From the NCBI GenBank assembly GCA_944470555.2, contig OX104132.1, positions 4,845,755-4,909,754 of the forward strand: a stretch of 64,000 nt of DNA, given 5' to 3'. Of the stretch, positions 48,116 to 57,299 are shown piece after piece. Position numbers and translations under genes: made by a program. Source of the stretch: Heterobilharzia americana (taxonomy: Eukaryota > Platyhelminthes > Trematoda > Strigeidida > Schistosomatidae). The notes under the pieces are model-generated. The model was not told the origin of the DNA and ran no database searches. It was given only the letters and a program-made list of their open reading frames with translations. Each line of letters begins with the position of its first letter. Position 1 is the first letter of the stretch.

Positions 48116-49221
48116 TTCGACATTTTCCGGTGGTTCCTTCCAGCAGAGGTCTGTGGTACTTGAAAACTGTCGGGTTCCCAGAAAAGAGGGGCCCTGAATC
48201 CAACTGTCGTACCTTCAACTGAGCAGAGGTCCTACAAGGACTAGTCTTACTATAGTCAATACCTGTACCATTATCAGAGCCACGGCATGAAATAACATCA
48301 AGAGGGACTTGCTTGGTATCTGAGGTCGGATCCATGGACATGTCACCTTCCCCGTCCGCAATTGACTCAAGGAACACCTTGCGATTGCCAGGTACAGCAG
48401 TGACGGGTTGTTGAGTACTGTAGCGGCCAGAATCCAATAATCTTGGCCTGAACGCGGGAAATAGCTAGGCGGTGCCAACTGACGTGAATCTGACTAGTTC
48501 CTGCGTTCTACTGTATAGCTTCCTAACTTCCGCGAGTGACGCACAGTCAAAGGTTGGATCGAAATATCAAAACACGGTTTGTAGTAATTCAATAGTAGAT
48601 TCGTAACAAAATCTGTGGTACTATCAAAGCAACAATAAGTTATGTCAAATTACAAAAATACCTCAACAGTGCCGTTGGGTAACTATACAGTCCAAAACGT
48701 TCTCGGGTACAAATACGTACTACACGGTAAAAACTGGTTAAAAAATACAACTGTTAAATACCTGTCGGTCAATAGGAATATTCCCGGCAAAAGGGATCAA
48801 AACTCTGCCTACAGGAATCAAATCAACAAACAAACGTTCCCAGTAGACAGTCAAAAGACAAACAGTCAAATCACTGCACAACCGTAAGTTGAACCAAAAC
48901 AAAATGTCGTGCGCAGTAAAACATCACCTTATCAACAGTCCAGCGTCACATAATAGGAAAGTGAAACACTCATAATAAGTCTCAAACATACAAAGGCAAA
49001 TACCGAGTGTAAAGTCAAATAAGACAGTTAAACAAGCAAATAACATTACACCGGCGAGGGTCAAAGGTACACCATCCATAACGAGGGTAAAAATGTTAAA
49101 ATAAATGTCAATACAATCAAATAAGGGTGATCGGGAGGGATTTTCAGATCATTTTTCCTTTACACCGGCCACCAAAATCCCTCCAGACACGCAAAACACC
49201 TCTGTGTATTCAGCCGTGGCT

Positions 49222-50754
49222 CTATCTTTCTTCTACTCCCTCAAGAAGACAAAGCTTTCTTATATCTCTTCTCACGGTACCTTCCTTCATACGCACCATC
49301 ACAGTTCTTACTAAATCGTCTTCGTCCTTCTCGCATGTTTCGATCACTCCCAAAGGCCAGGAACCACGTGGTGTTTTTTCAGAGGCCACAATCACCACAT
49401 CTCCCTCCTTGAAATTTCTTTTTCTTCCCAACCACTTCTGACGAGTTTGCAAGCATGGTAGATACTCTTTCATCCATCGGCGCCAAAATACGTCAGCTAA
49501 GTAATTAACTTGTTTCCAACGTCTGACGTAATTATCGGCAATAGTGCCCTCCACGACTATTCCTCCACTATCTCTCAATAACAATAAGCTATTGGGAGTG
49601 AGAGCTAACTCGTCTTTTGGGTCGGTCGTCATGGGAACAATAGGACGATTGTTCAAAATTCTTTCTATTTCCACGAAGTAGGTGGCTAATGTATCATCGT
49701 GCAGAGTCTGCTCTTTGGATATGACCATCAATAACCTGCGTACAGAACGTATCATCCTTTCCCATATCCCACCTCGATGACTCGCTTGCGGGGGGTTGAA
49801 ACTCCATCGTATCCCCTTTGACACCATGGCATCATTGATTCGTCGTTTATCCCACACACTCACCAGTTGTCTTAGTTCCGAAATCGCTCCAACAAAGTTG
49901 GAACCATTATCACTGTATATCTCTGCAGGTGTTCCTCTTCTTCCTATGAACCTCATTACAGCCATTATAAAGGCGTCGGTGCCTAGGTTGAAAGCTACCT
50001 CTAAATGTATGGCTCGCGTCTGGAGACAAGTAAACACACACCCGTACCTCTTTTCCTCTCTTCTTCCCTGGCGAACCATGAGTGGTCCAAAATAATCAAT
50101 TCCCACTGATGAGAAGCAAAACCATCCTTTCTGCACGCGACAGACCGGTAAAGGGGCCATCATCTGTTGACCCAGTGCAGCTTTCAATCGTCGGCACTCT
50201 ATGCACTTTCTTATCACCCGTTTGACCGCACTGATCCCCTTAATTATCCAATAGTTTCTTCGTAGAGTGGCCAGGACTTGCGAAGTACCAGTATGTCCTT
50301 CTATAATATGATAATGCCTTATGATCAGCTCAGTCACGAAGTGATGTCTGGGGAGGATAACCGGATGCTTAAAAGTAAGTGGGTAGTCGGAATAGTTCAA
50401 CCTCCCACCGACGCAGACCAATCCATCCACAAGTATAGGTGACAACCTTTGCAATTCACCTTCTTCAGTCTCACAACTACCCTTTTCTCGGAGTTCCTTT
50501 ATTAATTCTCCATATACCTCCTGTTGTACCATACATAATACTTTATGTCTAGCAGCTTCCAGTTCATCGGCTGTTAGATAGCCAACATTCAGTGACACAC
50601 CTTGGCGACGCGAATACATAACGGATATGTAGACCACATATCTCTTAAGCCATGCCACAGCTTTAATCAGCCTCACCCAGTCCGAATGATACGCCAAAAT
50701 CGGATCAGTAGTGAGCTCAGTAACGTTTGTGTTTGTTCGGACCGACCTCTTCAA
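49222..50754 (-). CDS. BEL/Pao-type integrase, array copy 9
   Basis: D110 and P321. It agrees with copy 5 at all six variable sites tracked. Confidence 0.88.
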   Translation of the reverse strand: MKRSVRTNTNVTELTTDPILAYHSDWVRLIKAVAWLKRYVVYISVMYSRRQGVSLNVGYLTADELEAARHKVLCMVQQEVYGELIKELREKGSCETEEGELQRLSPILVDGLVCVGGRLNYSDYPLTFKHPVILPRHHFVTELIIRHYHIIEGHTGTSQVLATLRRNYWIIKGISAVKRVIRKCIECRRLKAALGQQMMAPLPVCRVQKGWFCFSSVGIDYFGPLMVRQGRREEKRYGCVFTCLQTRAIHLEVAFNLGTDAFIMAVMRFIGRRGTPAEIYSDNGSNFVGAISELRQLVSVWDKRRINDAMVSKGIRWSFNPPQASHRGGIWERMIRSVRRLLMVISKEQTLHDDTLATYFVEIERILNNRPIVPMTTDPKDELALTPNSLLLLRDSGGIVVEGTIADNYVRRWKQVNYLADVFWRRWMKEYLPCLQTRQKWLGRKRNFKEGDVVIVASEKTPRGSWPLGVIETCEKDEDDLVRTVMVRMKEGTVRRDIRKLCLLEGVEER

Positions 50755-51860
50755 TTCGACATTTTCCGGTGGTTCCTTCCAGCAGAGGTCTGTGGTACTT
50801 GAAAACTGTCGGGTTCCCAGAAAAGAGGGGCCCTGAATCCAACTGTCGTACCTTCAACTGAGCAGAGGTCCTACAAGGACTAGTCTTACTATAGTCAATA
50901 CCTGTACCATTATCAGAGCCACGGCATGAAATAACATCAAGAGGGACTTGCTTGGTATCTGAGGTCGGATCCATGGACATGTCACCTTCCCCGTCCGCAA
51001 TTGACTCAAGGAACACCTTGCGATTGCCAGGTACAGCAGTGACGGGTTGTTGAGTACTGTAGCGGCCAGAATCCAATAATCTTGGCCTGAACGCGGGAAA
51101 TAGCTAGGCGGTGCCAACTGACGTGAATCTGACTAGTTCCTGCGTTCTACTGTATAGCTTCCTAACTTCCGCGAGTGACGCACAGTCAAAGGTTGGATCG
51201 AAATATCAAAACACGGTTTGTAGTAATTCAATAGTAGATTCGTAACAAAATCTGTGGTACTATCAAAGCAACAATAAGTTATGTCAAATTACAAAAATAC
51301 CTCAACAGTGCCGTTGGGTAACTATACAGTCCAAAACGTTCTCGGGTACAAATACGTACTACACGGTAAAAACTGGTTAAAAAATACAACTGTTAAATAC
51401 CTGTCGGTCAATAGGAATATTCCCGGCAAAAGGGATCAAAACTCTGCCTACAGGAATCAAATCAACAAACAAACGTTCCCAGTAGACAGTCAAAAGACAA
51501 ACAGTCAAATCACTGCACAACCGTAAGTTGAACCAAAACAAAATGTCGTGCGCAGTAAAACATCACCTTATCAACAGTCCAGCGTCACATAATAGGAAAG
51601 TGAAACACTCATAATAAGTCTCAAACATACAAAGGCAAATACCGAGTGTAAAGTCAAATAAGACAGTTAAACAAGCAAATAACATTACACCGGCGAGGGT
51701 CAAAGGTACACCATCCATAACGAGGGTAAAAATGTTAAAATAAATGTCAATACAATCAAATAAGGGTGATCGGGAGGGATTTTCAGATCATTTTTCCTTT
51801 ACACCGGCCACCAAAATCCCTCCAGACACGCAAAACACCTCTGTGTATTCAGCCGTGGCT

Positions 51861-53393
51861 CTATCTTTCTTCTACTCCCTCAAGAAGACAAAGCTTTCTT
51901 ATATCTCTTCTCACGGTACCTTCCTTCATACGCACCATCACAGTTCTTACTAAATCGTCTTCGTCCTTCTCGCATGTTTCGATCACTCCCAAAGGCCAGG
52001 AACCACGTGGTGTTTTTTCAGAGGCCACAATCACCACATCTCCCTCCTTGAAATTTCTTTTTCTTCCCAACCACTTCTGACGAGTTTGCAAGCATGGTAG
52101 ATACTCTTTCATCCATCGGCGCCAAAATACGTCAGCTAAGTAATTAACTTGTTTCCAACGTCTGACGTAATTATCGGCAATAGTGCCCTCCACGACTATT
52201 CCTCCACTATCTCTCAATAACAATAAGCTATTGGGAGTGAGAGCTAACTCGTCTTTTGGGTCGGTCGTCATGGGAACAATAGGACGATTGTTCAAAATTC
52301 TTTCTATTTCCACGAAGTAGGTGGCTAATGTATCATCGTGCAGAGTCTGCTCTTTGGATATGACCATCAATAACCTGCGTACAGAACGTATCATCCTTTC
52401 CCATATCCCACCTCGATGACTCGCTTGCGGGGGGTTGAAACTCCATCGTATCCCCTTTGACACCATGGCATCATTGATTCGTCGTTTATCCCACACACTC
52501 ACCAGTTGTCTTAGTTCCGAAATCGCTCCAACAAAGTTGGAACCATTATCACTGTATATCTCTGCAGGTGTTCCTCTTCTTCCTATGAACCTCATTACAG
52601 CCATTATAAAGGCGTCGGTGCCTAGGTTGAAAGCTACCTCTAAATGTATGGCTCGCGTCTGGAGACAAGTAAACACACACCCGTACCTCTTTTCCTCTCT
52701 TCTTCCCTGGCGAACCATGAGTGGTCCAAAATAATCAATTCCCACTGATGAGAAGCAAAACCATCCTTTCTGCACGCGACAGACCGGTAAAGGGGCCATC
52801 ATCTGTTGACCCAGTGCAGCTTTCAATCGTCGGCACTCTATGCACTTTCTTATCACCCGTTTGACCGCACTGATCCCCTTAATTATCCAATAGTTTCTTC
52901 GTAGAGTGGCCAGGACTTGCGAAGTACCAGTATGTCCTTCTATAATATGATAATGCCTTATGATCAGCTCAGTCACGAAGTGATGTCTGGGGAGGATAAC
53001 CGGATGCTTAAAAGTAAGTGGGTAGTCGGAATAGTTCAACCTCCCACCGACGCAGACCAATCCACCCACAAGTATAGGTGACAACCTTTGCAATTCACCT
53101 TCTTCAGTCTCACAACTACCCTTTTCTCGGAGTTCCTTTATTAATTCTCCATATACCTCCTGTTGTACCATACATAATACTTTATGTCTAGCAGCTTCCA
53201 GTTCATCGGCTGTTAGATAGCCAACATTCAGTGACACACCTTGGCGACGCGAATACATAACGGATATGTAGACCACATATCTCTTAAGCCATGCCACAGC
53301 TTTAATCAGCCTCACCCAGTCCGAATGATACGCCAAAATCGGATCAGTAGTGAGCTCAGTAACGTTTGTGTTTGTTCGGACCGACCTCTTCAA
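51861..53393 (-). CDS. BEL/Pao-type integrase, array copy 10
   Basis: G110 and P321. The adjoining upstream remnant has the c state (53,454), otherwise found only in copies 2-4. Confidence 0.88.
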   Translation of the reverse strand: MKRSVRTNTNVTELTTDPILAYHSDWVRLIKAVAWLKRYVVYISVMYSRRQGVSLNVGYLTADELEAARHKVLCMVQQEVYGELIKELREKGSCETEEGELQRLSPILVGGLVCVGGRLNYSDYPLTFKHPVILPRHHFVTELIIRHYHIIEGHTGTSQVLATLRRNYWIIKGISAVKRVIRKCIECRRLKAALGQQMMAPLPVCRVQKGWFCFSSVGIDYFGPLMVRQGRREEKRYGCVFTCLQTRAIHLEVAFNLGTDAFIMAVMRFIGRRGTPAEIYSDNGSNFVGAISELRQLVSVWDKRRINDAMVSKGIRWSFNPPQASHRGGIWERMIRSVRRLLMVISKEQTLHDDTLATYFVEIERILNNRPIVPMTTDPKDELALTPNSLLLLRDSGGIVVEGTIADNYVRRWKQVNYLADVFWRRWMKEYLPCLQTRQKWLGRKRNFKEGDVVIVASEKTPRGSWPLGVIETCEKDEDDLVRTVMVRMKEGTVRRDIRKLCLLEGVEER

Positions 53394-54499
53394 TTCGACA
53401 TTTTCCGGTGGTTCCTTCCAGCAGAGGTCTGTGGTACTTGAAAACTGTCGGGTCCCCAGAAAAGAGGGGCCCTGAATCCAACTGTCGTACCTTCAACTGA
53501 GCAGAGGTCCTACAAGGACTAGTCTTACTATAGTCAATACCTGTACCATTATCAGAGCCACGGCATGAAATAACATCAAGAGGGACTTGCTTGGTATCTG
53601 AGGTCGGATCCATGGACATGTCACCTTCCCCGTCCGCAATTGACTCAAGGAACACCTTGCGATTGCCAGGTACAGCAGTGACGGGTTGTTGAGTACTGTA
53701 GCGGCCAGAATCCAATAATCTTGGCCTGAACGCGGGAAATAGCTAGGCGGTGCCAACTGACGTGAATCTGACTAGTTCCTGCGTTCTACTGTATAGCTTC
53801 CTAACTTCCGCGAGTGACGCACAGTCAAAGGTTGGATCGAAATATCAAAACACGGTTTGTAGTAATTCAATAGTAGATTCGTAACAAAATCTGTGGTACT
53901 ATCAAAGCAACAATAAGTTATGTCAAATTACAAAAATACCTCAACAGTGCCGTTGGGTAACTATACAGTCCAAAACGTTCTCGGGTACAAATACGTACTA
54001 CACGGTAAAAACTGGTTAAAAAATACAACTGTTAAATACCTGTCGGTCAATAGGAATATTCCCGGCAAAAGGGATCAAAACTCTGCCTACAGGAATCAAA
54101 TCAACAAACAAACGTTCCCAGTAGACAGTCAAAAGACAAACAGTCAAATCACTGCACAACCGTAAGTTGAACCAAAACAAAATGTCGTGCGCAGTAAAAC
54201 ATCACCTTATCAACAGTCCAGCGTCACATAATAGGAAAGTGAAACACTCATAATAAGTCTCAAACATATAAAGGCAAATACCGAGTGTAAAGTCAAATAA
54301 GACAGTTAAACAAGCAAATAACATTACACCGGCGAGGGTCAAAGGTACACCATCCATAACGAGGGTAAAAATGTTAAAATAAATGTCAATACAATCAAAT
54401 AAGGGTGATCGGGAGGGATTTTCAGATCATTTTTCCTTTACACCGGCCACCAAAATCCCTCCAGACACGCAAAACACCTCTGTGTATTCAGCCGTGGCT

Positions 54500-56032
54500 C
54501 TATCTTTCTTCTACTCCCTCAAGAAGACAAAGCTTTCTTATATCTCTTCTCACGGTACCTTCCTTCATACGCACCATCACAGTTCTTACTAAATCGTCTT
54601 CGTCCTTCTCGCATGTTTCGATCACTCCCAAAGGCCAGGAACCACGTGGTGTTTTTTCAGAGGCCACAATCACCACATCTCCCTCCTTGAAATTTCTTTT
54701 TCTTCCCAACCACTTCTGACGAGTTTGCAAGCATGGTAGATACTCTTTCATCCATCGGCGCCAAAATACGTCAGCTAAGTAATTAACTTGTTTCCAACGT
54801 CTGACGTAATTATCGGCAATAGTGCCCTCCACGACTATTCCTCCACTATCTCTCAATAACAATAAGCTATTGGGAGTGAGAGCTAACTCGTCTTTTGGGT
54901 CGGTCGTCATGGGAACAATAGGACGATTGTTCAAAATTCTTTCTATTTCCACGAAGTAGGTGGCTAATGTATCATCGTGCAGAGTCTGCTCTTTGGATAT
55001 GACCATCAATAACCTGCGTACAGAACGTATCATCCTTTCCCATATCCCACCTCGATGACTCGCTTGCGGGGGGTTGAAACTCCATCGTATCCCCTTTGAC
55101 ACCATGGCATCATTGATTCGTCGTTTATCCCACACACTCACCAGTTGTCTTAGTTCCGAAATCGCTCCAACAAAGTTGGAACCATTATCACTGTATATCT
55201 CTGCAGGTGTTCCTCTTCTTCCTATGAACCTCATTACAGCCATTATAAAGGCGTCGGTGCCTAGGTTGAAAGCTACCTCTAAATGTATGGCTCGCGTCTG
55301 GAGACAAGTAAACACACACCCGTACCTCTTTTCCTCTCTTCTTCCCTGGCGAACCATGAGTGGTCCAAAATAATCAATTCCCACTGATGAGAAGCAAAAC
55401 CATCCTTTCTGCACGCGACAGACCGGTAAAGGGGCCATCATCTGTTGACCCAGTGCAGCTTTCAATCGTCGGCACTCTATGCACTTTCTTATCACCCGTT
55501 TGACCGCACTGATCCCCTTAATTATCCAATAGTTTCTTCGTAGAGTGGCCAGGACTTGCGAAGTACCAGTATGTCCTTCTATAATATGATAATGCCTTAT
55601 GATCAGCTCAGTCACGAAGTGATGTCTGGGGAGGATAACCGGATGCTTAAAAGTAAGTGGGTAGTCGGAATAGTTCAACCTCCCACCGACGCAGACCAAT
55701 CCATCCACAAGTATAGGTGACAACCTTTGCAATTCACCTTCTTCAGTCTCACAACTACCCTTTTCTCGGAGTTCCTTTATTAATTCTCCATATACCTCCT
55801 GTTGTACCATACATAATACTTTATGTCTAGCAGCTTCCAGTTCATCGGCTGTTAGATAGCCAACATTCAGTGACACACCTTGGCGACGCGAATACATAAC
55901 GGATATGTAGACCACATATCTCTTAAGCCATGCCACAGCTTTAATCAGCCTCACCCAGTCCGAATGATACGCCAAAATCGGATCAGTAGTGAGCTCAGTA
56001 ACGTTTGTGTTTGTTCGGACCGACCTCTTCAA
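54500..56032 (-). CDS. BEL/Pao-type integrase, array copy 11
   Basis: D110 and P321. It is the 5'-most unit in the direction of transcription. Its own leader carries a private base change (Tyr to Cys in the + strand 81-codon frame near 56,625), and to its right lies the divergent patch at 56,818-56,925. Confidence 0.88.
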   Translation of the reverse strand: MKRSVRTNTNVTELTTDPILAYHSDWVRLIKAVAWLKRYVVYISVMYSRRQGVSLNVGYLTADELEAARHKVLCMVQQEVYGELIKELREKGSCETEEGELQRLSPILVDGLVCVGGRLNYSDYPLTFKHPVILPRHHFVTELIIRHYHIIEGHTGTSQVLATLRRNYWIIKGISAVKRVIRKCIECRRLKAALGQQMMAPLPVCRVQKGWFCFSSVGIDYFGPLMVRQGRREEKRYGCVFTCLQTRAIHLEVAFNLGTDAFIMAVMRFIGRRGTPAEIYSDNGSNFVGAISELRQLVSVWDKRRINDAMVSKGIRWSFNPPQASHRGGIWERMIRSVRRLLMVISKEQTLHDDTLATYFVEIERILNNRPIVPMTTDPKDELALTPNSLLLLRDSGGIVVEGTIADNYVRRWKQVNYLADVFWRRWMKEYLPCLQTRQKWLGRKRNFKEGDVVIVASEKTPRGSWPLGVIETCEKDEDDLVRTVMVRMKEGTVRRDIRKLCLLEGVEER

Positions 56033-56817
56033 TTCGACATTTTCCGGTGGTTCCTTCCAGCAGAGGTCTGTGGTACTTGAAAACTGTCGGGTTCCCAGAA
56101 AAGAGGGGCCCTGAATCCAACTGTCGTACCTTCAACTGAGCAGAGGTCCTACAAGGACTAGTCTTACTATAGTCAATACCTGTACCATTATCAGAGCCAC
56201 GGCATGAAATAACATCAAGAGGGACTTGCTTGGTATCTGAGGTCGGATCCATGGACATGTCACCTTCCCCGTCCGCAATTGACTCAAGGAACACCTTGCG
56301 ATTGCCAGGTACAGCAGTGACGGGTTGTTGAGTACTGTAGCGGCCAGAATCCAATAATCTTGGCCTGAACGCGGGAAATAGCTAGGCGGTGCCAACTGAC
56401 GTGAATCTGACTAGTTCCTGCGTTCTACTGTATAGCTTCCTAACTTCCGCGAGTGACGCACAGTCAAAGGTTGGATCGAAATATCAAAACACGGTTTGTA
56501 GTAATTCAATAGTAGATTCGTAACAAAATCTGTGGTACTATCAAAGCAACAATAAGTTATGTCAAATTACAAAAATACCTCAACAGTGCCGTTGGGTAAC
56601 TATACAGTCCAAAACGTTCTCGGGTGCAAATACGTACTACACGGTAAAAACTGGTTAAAAAATACAACTGTTAAATACCTGTCGGTCAATAGGAATATTC
56701 CCGGCAAAAGGGATCAAAACTCTGCCTACAGGAATCAAATCAACAAACAAACGTTCCCAGTAGACAGTCAAAAGACAAACAGTCAAATCACTGCACAACC
56801 GTAAGTTGAACCAAAAC

Positions 56818-56925
56818 GAAATGTCGGGCGCGGTAAAACATCACCTTGTCAACCTTCTAGCGTCACATAATAGGAAACTGAAACATTCATATTAAGTATC
56901 AAACATACAAGGGCAAACACCGAGT
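56818..56925. other. Divergent patch at the right (5') edge of the array
   Basis: About 108 bp covering the end of the leader and the first 64 bp of the terminal LTR differ from the unit consensus at more than a dozen positions. Examples are 'aaccttctag' for 'aacagtccag', 'gaaactgaaacattcatatt' for 'gaaagtgaaacactcataat', and 'acaagggcaaacacc' for 'ataaaggcaaatacc'. The bases on both sides (copy 11 body, and 56,926-57,081) match the consensus almost perfectly. Confidence 0.8.
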
Positions 56926-57081
56926 GTAAAGTCAAATAAGACAGTTAAACAAGCAAATAACATTACACCGGCGAGGGTCAAAGGTACACCATCCATAACG
57001 AGGGTAAAAATGTTAAAATAAATGTCAATACAATCAAATAAGGGTGATCGGGAGGGATTTTCAGATCATTTTTCCTTTACA
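56862..57081 (-). repeat. Right terminal LTR (5' LTR of the array in minus orientation)
   Basis: It starts on the minus strand with TGTAAAGG at 57,081 and ends at 56,862, giving 220 bp with no length change relative to the internal LTRs. The inner third is divergent (see 56,818-56,925), and the outer 156 bp match the consensus. If the array is transcribed as one unit, this is the outermost promoter-bearing LTR. It has the TTTGTATG form of the TATA-like box. Confidence 0.75.
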
Positions 57082-57086
57082 TTCCT
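57082..57086. other. Candidate target-site duplication, right
   Basis: Reads ttcct, against tttct at 27,827-27,831; one transition apart. Confidence 0.4.
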
Positions 57087-57250
57087 ACACTTCTTTCTCT
57101 TACGAGATGCAAATGAAATTCACCCTCGTGATAGACGGACAAGTATAGAAACCCTCGGTATCCATTATTTTTTTCTGTTGTGTATATCAATAGAACTTAT
57201 ACACACTTGCTGACTACCTTTCAACAATGAAGTCTTACCAGCCAAAAGCC
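57087..57250. other. Unassigned sequence between the array and the Ty3-type remnant
   Basis: Nothing recognisable. It may be the 3' part of the Ty3-type element. Confidence 0.3.
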
Positions 57251-57299
57251 CCAAACTAGTAAAATACATAATCACAGAAGTGAGCCGGTGTGTGCTTGT

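Larger units (their letters stand above)
30472..54442 (-). repeat. Ten internal LTRs of the array
   Basis: They lie at 30472-30691, 33111-33330, 35750-35969, 38389-38608, 41028-41247, 43667-43886, 46306-46525, 48945-49164, 51584-51803 and 54223-54442. Each serves as 3' LTR of the unit on its right and 5' LTR of the unit on its left. Just inside the 5' edge on the minus strand is 'TGGACTGTTGATAAGG', a candidate primer-binding site that starts with TGG as expected for pairing with a tRNA CCA end. Just before the LTR start is the purine-leaning stretch GGAGGGATTTTGGTGG, a weak polypurine-tract candidate. One base inside the LTR varies between copies and turns TTTATATG into TTTGTATG. Confidence 0.75.
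27832..57081 (-). mobile_element. Tandem array of 11 BEL/Pao-derived LTR-integrase units (2,639 bp each) plus a terminal LTR
   Basis: Eleven head-to-tail units repeat at exactly 2,639 bp with no insertion or deletion seen (integrase stops at 28,110, 30,749, 33,388 and so on to 54,500). A 220-bp twelfth partial copy (56,862-57,081) closes the right end. On the minus strand the order is LTR, leader, broken pol remnant, integrase, next LTR. gag, protease, reverse transcriptase and RNase H are absent. Neighbouring LTRs are shared, so the array is LTR-(internal-LTR)x11. Both outer edges fall at LTR ends with TG...CA termini, and the flanks carry a near-matching 5-bp duplicate. This suggests one insertion later multiplied by unequal exchange between LTRs, or insertion of a multimer. 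Units differ at only a handful of positions, so expansion or homogenisation is recent. Copy number may be affected by assembly. Confidence 0.9.

Noticed and set aside
27833..57081. A CRISPR-like or centromeric satellite reading of the array
   Set aside because: The unit is long, encodes an integrase and ends at LTR edges. There are no short spaced repeats, and centromere function cannot be inferred.
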